From Tethya wilhelma (taxonomy: Eukaryota; Porifera; Demospongiae; Tethyida; Tethyidae): DNA of 64,000 bases. Location: assembly GCA_964030475.1 (NCBI GenBank), contig CAXIPT010000001.1:19970994-20034993 (forward strand). The letters run 5' to 3'. How positions within the stretch are numbered: position 1 is the stretch's first letter; the number at the start of each line of letters is the position of its first letter. The translations under genes were made by a program, and so were the position numbers. Below, piece by piece: positions 36,765 through 62,932 of the stretch. The notes beneath the pieces were generated by a model. That model saw nothing but the letters and a program-made list of their open reading frames with translations, was not told the origin of the DNA and made no database searches.

Positions 36765-39700
36765 GACCCTCCTTGAAAGCCATCGTGATGGTCCCCCTCC
36801 CACAGCCATGGCCTCTCCCGGTGGAATCAGAGACGAGAGCGTGTTGGAGATAGCCCCTAGGAAACCGGCACTTAATGAGCTTCCATCTCCTCATGAGATT
36901 CTTGACGGTATGTGTTTGCCTGAAAAGTTTTACTCAATAAATATATATATATACAATAATAAAAATGAAAGAATAAGAATGTTATCATTGATGGAGAATT
37001 TTTAAATTTGGTCCATTTACGTTTCGAAATTTTTTTTAATGTTTATCGCATTAATTTTACTTTGCTTGTTTTATTTTATACTCCCATGCAGAGAGCAATG
37101 AAGCTGATATTAGTAGCCTTGATGATGCCACACCCACTCCTGGTCGACACAAACCACGCCCAGCTATTGAGACCACACCCACTAACATCAGCGGAGGCTA
37201 TCAATCGTCCGTCGACTTAAAACGGTTTCAAACTCTCCTCGATCAACAACAAAAACAAAGCGAAGACAAACAAAAAACTTTGAAAATTTCCGTCACAGCT
37301 GCTTCAATACCACCTCAAACACACGCAAATATGCCTAGAGAATTTCATCACAATCAGAACGAATCGGATATAGACCAGTCACCAAAACATACCACTTCTT
37401 TATCAACAGCTACGTCCTCCTTGCAACCAGGACCTAAACAACCCAACAGACGAACGATACACGTCCGAATACCACCCTCTGATGTCCCTCCACCTTCACA
37501 CATCACTTCCAAGGGAGGGGATGGATCAAGAGATGCTTATGGTGGTGAAGATGTGGGTCACTTTGAAGATGTCGAGGATGGCATTGAAAGTGTGACTGGT
37601 ATCAGCGAGCTGTCCAGTATCCCGGCTGATGGAGAGAGGGTGCTCTTTGAAGATGAAGAAGAAGAGGATAAGGAGAATGATGATAGTGATGGTGGGTCCG
37701 CTCAGAGAGATTTGGCTGCTGGTAAGTCATTGGTTACTGTACATGTGGAATGTATAATAAATTATATTGTTTAGTTGATAGCTGATCACAGTGGATTTGT
37801 CCTATAAAGGTTTATGCTTGCCTAAAAATGAACTTAAAAATGTTCAAGAAAATACCTTAAACGCCATCCACACCAGTTTGTGTAGGAAGGTTATATGAAA
37901 CTGGGACACATTACATTCAGTGCAAAGAGCTAGAGCATTATAATGAATCTATTTTTGTTACCATTTGATCAATGTAGGCTTGACTTAGAACACATATAGG
38001 TTAGTACTCATAGTGCAGGTACATATACGTACAGATACTTGCCTGGGCAGGCATTGGGAGGGTTCGTTTAGGTTTGGGATTGTAAAGATAAGACGTACTG
38101 TTTGAATTTTCATGTACACTTTACGGTGTAATGTACACTGATGTGTTTATGGTGCGTAGGTATGAACAGAAAGGAAGCTTTCAGTACACTCCCAACTAGA
38201 GCAGTAAAGTCGTCATCAAAGCAGTCATTATTACAGGGGCACCCCCTTCATGTTGTGCACAAGCAGAAACCAGTCAATCAAGAGAAACCGGTCTTGAGTC
38301 AGGACCAAGGAGACCAGCCTGCTAGTCGTGATGTTCCAGAACGCCCATCATCCCCTTTCCAGGGATCTGCAAGTGATAAGATCCACAATGACCTTCAGAT
38401 GCTTGAAAAGGTTAGAAATGATTTTTTTGTTGTTGTAGCTGTATAAGCACTGATGCTCTGCTATGCACCCTCTACTGCATCAGCTAGGCTTTCCTAGCTT
38501 GATTGCATGTTTGTTGATGGGGCTGTGAAAACCATAAAAATTAGTATACACATTGCAGCAATTTATAATCACACATGGCAACTATAATTCAAGAAATGAT
38601 TTACAATAGTCTTACAGCTTATCATTAATTTTACTCTTGTATTTTACTTTGGTTTAAGTTCAAAATCCAGTTATCTTGAAGCTTGCATATACTTTCTCCT
38701 GAGTGCTACTGCCATCATTAAGTGGTGTAATGACCATCTTTCCATTTGGTGTTCCATAGCTGATATAATAACCAGGCGATTCGGCACTTTCATAAGTACT
38801 AAAGCCACTGAAGTATTGATCCTGGTGCTCAATGAATGTTGTAATAGAATTGAATGTATCTAGAGGCGGTGCTGAGTTGTCGTTAAAACCTGTCGCTTTA
38901 ATTTGATCGCTATCTGTAACACTGAGATATTTGGTAGCATCTCTGCACAGCTGAAAGGAGACCGAGTTAGGTGCACCACTTAGCCCAGGACGCTGGACAA
39001 ATATTGGCTCTGGTGGTGTTCCAATATAAGCTTTGTTATTGTCACGATTTAAGGCAAATGCTAAATCAGGGTCGGTTGGCATTAGCTTCTTCATGAAGAC
39101 CTTAGAACAAGAAGTCTCAAGCAGGCGATAGCTGGCATCCTGTCCAAACGCTATACTTCCATCGTTTGAACTTAGTTCAATCTCCATGTTTCCATAGTTG
39201 TTTCGGATGTATTGGCCAGAGTGTTTGACACTTTCAAAGGCAACTGTCCCTGGCTGAAACAGGTCCTGGTGCAGTTTGAAACACACCTCCTCTTTGAAAT
39301 CGTCATTGTCTTCAAATTTGACCAAATCAGAGTAACCGTTAATGTATTCATTTGTGATTGCCGATCGACGAATTGAAACTGTCCCATCAATACCACATAA
39401 TCCGGGCAGTACAACTTGCCACAGAGTAAAAGGTAATTTCCACGTTTGTATTCTAATCGATGCATCTGATGTGCCTTCTTTGTATACGATTGCCAAGAAC
39501 TTGTCAGGGGATTTGTACGTTTGGATCTCGACATATGTTCCATTAGTGGCACCAAGGCTGAGCGTGATCTGAAGAATGGCGACAGTTGCAGTCAAACACC
39601 AAGCTGATACGAGTGCCATCTTTGCTTTTTTAGGTATACGTAGCTCAGAGTTTGTTTTTTTTTTTTTAGTATGAACTGCAGATTCACCTTCTCTTGTGTA

Positions 39701-42700
39701 TTGTGTAGAATTAATGCATGCTGTTTATGTACCAGTATAGACTGTGGGTGTTGTGTTGTTGTTGTCTGAACACTTCAATGTACAGCTATTCTTTTAGGAA
39801 GGTTCTGTGAACATTTAACGGAACCGATGGGACAAGAGAACAGTAGAAACTCATTAGCTAACAATGTGTAGAGCTATTTCTATACACAATTTGGTATGCA
39901 TGTACTGCTTATAAGCAATGCAAGTCATTGTAGTAAAAATTTCATAAATAGTGTAGGAATGGGCAGTGCAACTATATAAAGAAGTATCGGAACAAAGCAT
40001 GTCTCAATTTCAGCACAAACTACCATATTTCTGCCACATAACCATAACCCTGGTGTTTCAAGTTGCCATAAATTGTGTGGTGTATTCCAACTTAACTGTC
40101 TAACTCCAAGTCTTGTAACTTGAGTTGGATAATTTAGAGTTATACGACCTCTAAATATCTTGTGGGGTCCTTGAACGATTGGATCTCAACATATGGTCCA
40201 TTGGTACTGAGGCTAAGCGTGATTTGAAGTGTAATGACAGTTGCAGTCAAACACCAGGCTGATATGAAAGCCATCTTATGCTTTTTTGAGCTTCTTTTTT
40301 CTGGCAGTAGATAATGTTGATGCCTACTTTTCAAGAAACAGCACCTCCTCTTATACCTGTTCCTACTATTATAGTAGCTGTTAGTGTATGTAAAATAATG
40401 CTATGCTGTTTGGATGTACTGATAGAATGGATTCTATGCACAATGTGGTAGTATCATTATAATTAATGTTTTTAACTGCCTGAACACTACTAAACAATGG
40501 CTTTATGTCTAACTATTATTTTAGGAAGGTTCTATGAACATTTAACGGAACCTTAAGAAACAATCTTTAGTGTCAAGTCAACTGTTATTGACCTTTTGAA
40601 TAGGTAAATGGCCGTCAGAATAGTTTGCTAACAAATTGGATTAGTACAGAGTACAGTGCAGTGGAATATGCAGTAGTACGAGACCCTCTTCCCTCTAGAA
40701 TAGAACATTATGACCAATTATTTGAAAGAGCTATACATCTGTTAGTTTTCCACAGTATATCCATGAATGTGACCATATAGACATGCAGTCATCCAACATT
40801 AATGCTAGCTGATGCTCTGTTTTTCGTACTTTCTTCGTCCTGTGCATATGATGTGTTTCTCACTAGCACTTGTTAGCCTACAGTATATATTAGGCTCTTG
40901 GTTTGCGACAATGACATTATCTCACTTTTTATGTACTGTCACACAGCTTGTATTGGAGCTGGACCAAGAGTTGCATGAATACGAAAAAGCTACAAGCTAC
41001 CACGATAATATACCATCAGACACCAAAACCAACCATTCTCGACCAAAAATGACCAAAAGTGTGACAACCAAACCCAGCAGTGGAATGCTCAGTGGTATCA
41101 CCGTCTCTCTCCTCTCGTCCGTTCGTAAAGTGACCCTCTACCTGAAGCAGAGTGAGGTCCAGCTGAAGGGGGAGATAGCCGTGAGAGGACAGCTACTGGA
41201 GACCATGACAGAGCAGCAGAACCTGATGGATGCACTCACAAAGGTCAGAGGTCAGATTGCAATGAGGTCTAGGAAGAGGTAGATGTATGTATGCCATCCT
41301 TAACATACCTGTTTCCTTTAAGAAGTTGCTTAATTTGTCAAAATGAGTAGGGTTTTTTTGTGTGTGTAATATGTTTGTGTACGTAGGATTTGGTGAAAGT
41401 GCGTGAGGAGAACATTGCTCTCAGAAAGGAGATTAGAGACATCAAACAAAGTACTTCAGAACAGATGAAAAGAATGAAGGTACACTAGAAATACTACAGC
41501 ATATTGTCATTGGAAATATCAAATGTGTATACCTTTATTGTGACTGTTCTATGTACATTGCATCAAAAGAGTTTTTCTATGTCTTTCCCCTCTACAGGAT
41601 GAACTCTCAGAAGTGCACAAAAAGTTGTCGTCCGTTGCTATCCAACAAGTTCCCCACTATCACCACCCACTACCACCGACGGTGCCAACGGCCTCTCCCG
41701 TGCCTTATCACTCCTATTTCTCCCCTCTGGTTCTACCGTCTCAGATCCAACAACAACAGCTTGACGATCATTTCAAACAATCACCACCACCTTCTGGGAA
41801 CGGTACGAAGAAAGTTTTGGGACCTTCACAGACAATGAACGTAAGCAGTGAATCGACCACTGATGGTTCTTTGAAGCCTGTTACGAGTGTGTCTGGTGTT
41901 GTGTACGCTCAAGCTTCACCACTTGGTTCTGAGTCGGTAAAGGGTCGTCAACAATACATGCTGAAATCAGACTATCACTCTACACCGGATGCTGCCTATC
42001 CACCACCATCTTTCACTCCTCTAAAGGCACTCTCTTCGTCTCAAGATACTTCCTTTGCTCCCTCTCCCCCTCCCATCAGCCTTGCCCTCCAGGTACCCAA
42101 TCTGAGCATGGACACTTTTAACACCCTCTCTCCTGTGTCAATGTCGGACACCACTTCTGTTCTCGATGGGAAACAAAGATCAAGGGTGCAACAGGGTAGC
42201 ACACTTTTCAATAAGGAAAATACACCTCCAATGCCAACAGTGACTCAAAGCTTACTGTCAAGTGACTCTAAGGACTTAACTCTGTCTGTTGCTAGTAGCG
42301 ACGATTTTGTAAGGAGTGCGAGCCAAACGCCAAAAACGTCAGAAGTATTTGAAGGATATCACAGCCACTCAAGCACAGGACTGACACAGACTACCTATAG
42401 CACCACCACCACACCCATTGTGACTAGCACCGACTTAAAGAGTGCTCTCTCTGGCACCACCAGTCTAGGAGGACCGATCAGCCTTCTACCCTTTGGGTCC
42501 ATCCCTACACCTTCCACTTCTATCAGCAGCAACGAAGCAGCACCTTTTTCAAACGGTTCTAGTGCTACTCTAAGTACTTCTACTCGACCTTCTGTTTCGA
42601 TAAACAGTGTGGGTGCTGCTACCGGTGATGATTCTGCTGTGGTAGTTACCTCTTCCCCTCTCTATTCTCTACCAACGTTTGACGTTGACGCTTTCATCAA

Positions 42701-43355
42701 GAGTCTTGGACAGTTGGCTAGCTCTAGTAGGCCTTCCCAACAACACCCCACAACCACCAGTGCACCAGAGTCGAACAATCCATTGACCGGACAACCGTCG
42801 ACTAAAAATACTGCTAAGAAGAGTTTTTCGCCGCCTACTTCAGCAGCTTTTGAAGATAAAGTGCCTGGCAGCTTGGCAAGTCGTGACTTTTCTCTTTCCT
42901 CTCACAAGTCCACACCAAGTGAGGTACTTCCATCTAGAGCCCGCCATTCCCTCGACCTGGCTGGTGGTGATGATCCCTTGCCTACGGATGATGTCACCAT
43001 TACATCATCTAGTGGTCTAAATCTCTCACCAAAAGTGGGTTCAGTCTCGTCTGTGAACTCTTTCAAAAGCTTTGGTGTCAATCTTCCTCCTCATCAGGGG
43101 GAGATTGTCGGTCCTCCGTTGGGCGAGGCTAGTGTCCAGTCTTTGTCTTCTTTGGACTATAGTACTGTGTCTGCTCCCAACTTGACAGAGCCTGGAATTG
43201 GTAATGGTGTGAGTGGTGAGGGTGGCGTTGGTGTGAGTGGTGAGGGTGGTGATGGTGTGAGGGGATCAAAGAGTGTTGGATCTCTGCCGGCTTTTAGTGG
43301 ATCGTCTCGCAAGACCGGTTGGTTTGCTTTAAGCACACACTTATCTTCACAGTAG
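36765..43355 (+). CDS. SPICE1: Spindle and centriole-associated protein 1, 5' end missing
   Basis: Exons: 36765-36907, 37092-37721, 38160-38410, 40947-41243, 41387-41479 and 41598-43355, with GT-AG borders and closing phases. The diagnostic parts are a coiled coil (LQMLEK joined to LVLELDQELHEYEKATS; LSGITVSLLSSVRKVTLYLKQSE in pieces; QQNLMDALTK joined to DLVKVREENIALRKEI) and the C-terminal tip GWFALSTHLSSQ, which matches the WFALSTHVS end of vertebrate SPICE1. Between them lies a long Ser/Thr/Pro-rich region. SPICE1 works in centriole duplication and spindle assembly. The first exon visible here begins after a (CT)n run at the N at 36731, so the N-terminal part is absent from this sequence. 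An intron of 2.5 kb contains two antisense AbfB-like sequences. Confidence 0.9.
38660..39619 (-). CDS. Secreted AbfB / beta-trefoil-like protein, 319 aa, nested in a SPICE1 intron
   Basis: A single-exon frame on the strand opposite to SPICE1. Residues 1-22 (MALVSAWCLTATVAILQITL) form a clear signal peptide. The rest looks like repeated beta-trefoil lobes: GTVSIRRSAITNEYING (about 79-95), VAFESVKHSGQYIRN (126-140) and STYESAESPGYYIS (about 273-286). The second resembles the FxSxxxxGxYLRH signature of AbfB (arabinofuranosidase B carbohydrate-binding) domains. No catalytic domain is attached and no membrane segment follows, so it is probably a secreted lectin-like binder. Ligand unknown. The family assignment is from motif likeness only. 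Confidence 0.65.
   Translation of the reverse strand: MALVSAWCLTATVAILQITLSLGATNGTYVEIQTYKSPDKFLAIVYKEGTSDASIRIQTWKLPFTLWQVVLPGLCGIDGTVSIRRSAITNEYINGYSDLVKFEDNDDFKEEVCFKLHQDLFQPGTVAFESVKHSGQYIRNNYGNMEIELSSNDGSIAFGQDASYRLLETSCSKVFMKKLMPTDPDLAFALNRDNNKAYIGTPPEPIFVQRPGLSGAPNSVSFQLCRDATKYLSVTDSDQIKATGFNDNSAPPLDTFNSITTFIEHQDQYFSGFSTYESAESPGYYISYGTPNGKMVITPLNDGSSTQEKVYASFKITGF
39793..39825. promoter_or_regulatory. Conserved upstream element of the AbfB-like gene (heat-shock-element-like)
   Basis: AGGAAGGTTCT, then GAACATTTAACGGAACC, recurs almost unchanged at 40521-40552 upstream of the pseudogene copy. GGAAGGTTCT fits the nGAAnnTTCn core of heat-shock elements. Conservation may only reflect the duplication; function is inferred. 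Confidence 0.3.
39950..40274 (-). pseudogene. Decayed copy of the nested AbfB-like gene
   Basis: Starts MAFISAWCLTATVITLQ, nearly the same signal peptide as its neighbour, and runs to RYLEVV, where a TAA replaces the neighbour's Tyr codon. Beyond the stop the homology goes on (for example HNLWQLETPGL against FTLWQVVLPGL at about 40050) but soon loses frame. It is in the same orientation, 330 bases upstream of the intact gene. A read-through or very short secreted peptide of 44 residues is possible but unlikely. Confidence 0.7.
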
Positions 43356-43666
43356 ACTTGATAAGGATAACCAGCTAATATTATATCAGTAATTATAAGA
43401 TTTATAATTAGGTAATCGTATGCAGCTGCAGGCAATAATTTGAGCTCAATAATATGATTTTTAAACTTATTTCAATAATTTTTATTATATTATTTTATTA
43501 TACATTATAATTATTATAATAGTGATTTTAAAACTGAACCATAAACTTGTATACTAATAACAAAACAAAAACTCACAACATTAACACACATTGACAACAT
43601 GTACACAGCACACAATGTAAAGAGATTATGATTATTACCATATTAAATTGTATAGTTTTGTTTGAT
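43356..43666. other. Convergent 3' flanks of SPICE1 and the TESK-like gene
   Basis: Very AT-rich and non-coding; no repeat seen. Confidence 0.5.

Positions 43667-59737
<16,071 letters not shown>

Positions 59738-59812
<75 letters not shown>
59738..59812. repeat. (TG)n microsatellite ending at the N at 59813
   Basis: The run begins at the splice acceptor of the TESK-like exon 59737-59588 and runs straight into the N. Confidence 0.95.
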
Positions 59813-59813
59813 N

Positions 59814-60482
59814 ACTAACCAACAAAGTTAAGAAGAATGTACCAATTAGTGATCAAATTGCATCAGTCCACATGGAACTGAACTTTTTTTTTTTTTTCAG
59901 TGTCTATCAAGAGAAAATGGGTAAGAAATACCAGCGACACTGGAGGGACTCGAACCACCTACCCATGGGTTGGCAAACCGAGTCATTGTTGAACAAGCCA
60001 CCAGGCCACCCCCACTGTTGTCAAGGAAAAAACATAATATGTGTGTGTATCAGTTTGAAGGCTTTCTTCTTTATGTGCATTCTACATGCATGCATTCACT
60101 CACACTTATACTTGAGTGATTGCATCAACTGTTTATAATTAGTGTCTAGACAAACGGCTGATTCTACTTCCTCAGTGCATTGACCACAAGCATGGAGCGT
60201 AGAGTTAACAATCAAAACTCACATGGTCCTACTTAATCACGCATGAATCAAGTGAGTACCATTGCAGTTAGTGGGTGTACTCTACTGCTTCACAGACTAC
60301 ACTAAAATTGTTCCCAGTCTCTCTCCTTTGACCTTATACACTCACAGTATGTCACTTGTCTATATCCCTACGTCATTCACGTGATATTTCTGACCAGGCT
60401 CCCCCCCCCCTTCCCCCCTCCCCTTTCTGAACAGGAGTTTTTACTGACCCTTCGCCCATTATGGCCGTTCCTTTTGATAAAA
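59814..60482. repeat. Block repeated from 49666-50332 (second copy)
   Basis: Begins immediately after the N at 59813. Holds the same SINE-like sequence and C-rich tract as the first copy, then continues into unique sequence leading to the membrane-protein gene at 60738. Confidence 0.9.
59939..60015 (-). mobile_element. tRNA-derived SINE-like sequence (copy 2)
   Basis: The same A box (60008-59998) and B box (59956-59946) in the repeated block. It is probably the same locus as copy 1, placed twice by the assembly. Confidence 0.5.
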
Positions 60483-60737
60483 ATGGGTCTCCCAACAACC
60501 ACCCTATGTATAGTTACCTCTATCCTTGACTCCAACTATTTTGGAGGATTTTTTTATCTTTAAAGAAGATGGTCCCAACAAGAAAGTAAACACTTTTTCT
60601 GTTATGAAAGCTGTAGTGCTCAAACAATTGGGACAAATATATTACACTTACAGACAATCATAATAATAAATTATTGTCATGGGGATCGGTGCAATATTCA
60701 TTTTCAAGAGTCAGTAGAAGCTCAAGTACAAGGAAAG
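60483..60737. promoter_or_regulatory. Upstream region of membrane-protein copy C
   Basis: Blocks such as TATGAAAGCT(G/A)TAGTGCTCAAA are repeated before copy D (near 62846). They mark a shared 5' region of probable regulatory value. Confidence 0.4.
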
Positions 60738-62570
60738 ATGGCTTTATATTTCAGCACCTTCTTTTGGTGGTCAGCACTATTGATAGGCTCTGTGTACTGT
60801 GAATCAAATAATGTTACAATGTTGGAAGATAAGTGTCCAATATGGTCCAAGTCAGCCAGTGACTGTCAGTGTGCCAGTGACCTCAGAAATGTAGTTCTTT
60901 GCAGTCGGGAAAGTTTGAGAGTTCAAGCTTGCTACTGTCTCTACTACGATGAGGAGTTAGACAGGGCAGTGGTAGGGTACTGCATTATTACATGTAATCT
61001 TCATCACTATAAACTCTACTATACCATACCAAGGATCAGTAATAGAACAGTCATCAATGAACAAATGTGCTCTGGAGGAGCACTTGGCATTGGCAATAAA
61101 ACTCATTTACATCGCAGTGGAAGGCTTTGTGGAAAATGTGAACCTGGCTATGGATTGCCAGCGTATTCCTATCACTTTAATCGATGCATAAAATGTTCAG
61201 CACCAAGTTACAAAAGTTGGATATGGTACTTTGCTATAGCCTTGGGTCCACTTACAATATTTTATTTCATAGTCATGATCTTTGAAATTAATGCTGCCAG
61301 CAGTCGACTGAACATGTACGTGTTTTGCTGTCAAATTTTATCCATGCCAGTTCAGCTGAGACTATCTACTTCAGCGCTTGAATATACAGGTATAGCATAC
61401 AAATGGGAGCAAAAGTTTGCATATTTTATTATCTCTATATTTGGAATCTGGAATCTTGACTTCTTTCGAGCATTCTACAATCCCTTTTGCATCCATCCTG
61501 AGATGAATGTCTTGCAAATCATAACTATGGACTATATCGTTGCTTTCTATCCTGTTACTTTGACACTAATCACTTACACTCTGGTATGGATGCACAATCA
61601 TAATTTCAGGATTGTTGCCTTTCTCTGGAAGCCGTTTTATTTGTGCCTCACACGTTTTCGAAGACACTGGAACATACAAACATCTCTCATAAAAGTCTTT
61701 GCCACCTTCCTTCTTTTGTCGTATGTCAAACTGCTGGGAGTTTCATTCGACCTTCTTGTACCTACACGGTTGTTCAACAGTGCTGGCAGTGCCGGGAATG
61801 GCTCCTACTTGTACTATGATGCCTCTATTGAAATGTTTGGCCCAGATCACCTTCCCTATGCAATAGTTGCCATTGTCATTCTCGCTCTCTTCATATTCTG
61901 TCCCCTACTTCTATTTTGCCTCTACCCTTGTCGATGGTTCCAAAGGCTATTGAACCTAACTGGTCTACGATGCCAGGCCTTACACACATTCATGGATGTC
62001 TACACCGGACTGTATCGTCATGAGCCTCACGACTGGAGATACTTTGCAGCTTTCCATGTTTTGGCTAGAATCATTTCTTTGGTAGTTTTTGTGTTTGTGC
62101 TCTCTCTGTACGTTGTGCTTATCATATCTCTGATGGGTGTTTTCGGTGCTGCTCTGACAGTTGTAATTCAACCAAACAAGTCTGCTTCTCACAATGCTCT
62201 TGATGTTGCTGGTCTTCTTGGATTGGCCACAGGCTATGGTGTTTACGCTGCTGTAATCTTTTCAAATTATGTTTCTGCTGATCACTGGGTATCTTTCATT
62301 ATTGAAGAGATAGCTTTCTTCATTCTATTTGTGCCATTGCTGTATCCTCTCGCATTCTTTTGCAAATACCTCTACAAAAAGTTTAACATCAAGCAAGTGT
62401 GTCTTGCTAAATGCAACTCTCTGTTGCCCAACATTGTGAGGAGACATGACTCCACTGAGTCCCTTCCTGATCGCATGATGAATGAAGAAGACTACCCACC
62501 TCTGCTTCCTCGAAGAAATTTAGGACAGATACCATCACACAGTACTGAAAACATCCAGGACACTTATTGA
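60738..62570 (+). CDS. Multi-pass membrane protein with Cys-rich ectodomain, copy C (complete, 610 aa)
   Basis: A single-exon gene. It has a signal peptide (MALYFSTFFWWSALLIGSVYC) and a Cys-rich ectodomain (about 20-155; CQCASDL, YCIITC, then LCGKCEPGYGLP and RCIKC) with N-glycosylation sites such as NVT and NRT. About nine membrane segments follow from residue 160 to 560 (IWYFAIALGPLTIFYFIVMI first). The cytosolic tail has STESLPDRMMNEEDYPPLLP and ends QDTY. The C-G-K-C-x-P-G-Y motif directly before the first membrane helix resembles a family I remember as expanded in sponges, but I know no name or function for it. The layout suggests a receptor or channel-like protein. Four copies lie within 14 kb, and loop sequences such as CRWFQRLLN are nearly invariant. 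Confidence 0.85.
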   Translation: MALYFSTFFWWSALLIGSVYCESNNVTMLEDKCPIWSKSASDCQCASDLRNVVLCSRESLRVQACYCLYYDEELDRAVVGYCIITCNLHHYKLYYTIPRISNRTVINEQMCSGGALGIGNKTHLHRSGRLCGKCEPGYGLPAYSYHFNRCIKCSAPSYKSWIWYFAIALGPLTIFYFIVMIFEINAASSRLNMYVFCCQILSMPVQLRLSTSALEYTGIAYKWEQKFAYFIISIFGIWNLDFFRAFYNPFCIHPEMNVLQIITMDYIVAFYPVTLTLITYTLVWMHNHNFRIVAFLWKPFYLCLTRFRRHWNIQTSLIKVFATFLLLSYVKLLGVSFDLLVPTRLFNSAGSAGNGSYLYYDASIEMFGPDHLPYAIVAIVILALFIFCPLLLFCLYPCRWFQRLLNLTGLRCQALHTFMDVYTGLYRHEPHDWRYFAAFHVLARIISLVVFVFVLSLYVVLIISLMGVFGAALTVVIQPNKSASHNALDVAGLLGLATGYGVYAAVIFSNYVSADHWVSFIIEEIAFFILFVPLLYPLAFFCKYLYKKFNIKQVCLAKCNSLLPNIVRRHDSTESLPDRMMNEEDYPPLLPRRNLGQIPSHSTENIQDTY

Positions 62571-62932
62571 GTGTGATTTCAATCATTATTATATTGTCAT
62601 AATACTAATACACCACAGCTTGTACATTGTATGGTCATGTTATAGAGTTTGTTTATATACATGACAGCATGTGAAAGAAAAACTAGCGAAGAGACCAATT
62701 CATGGCTCTCCCTGTCAACAATAACAACGCAATGGTCTCTCAACAATCACCCTCTAGTTTACTTTTCCTTGGCATAAACTATTTGGGGGCATTTCTATCT
62801 TGAAAGATAACACAAAAGTAAACACTATAATTTATTATACTTTAGTTATGAAAGCTATAGTGCTCAAAGATTTCATATACAATCATGCATAATTATGAAT
62901 ATCTCAGTAGAAGTGCCGAAGTATAAGGAAAG

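Noticed and set aside
36628..36894. Frames rich in Arg-Glu or Ser-Leu around the (GA)n/(CT)n runs
   Set aside because: Microsatellite translations across the CDC14-SPICE1 join. The same applies near 33.2, 48.5 and 55.2 kb.
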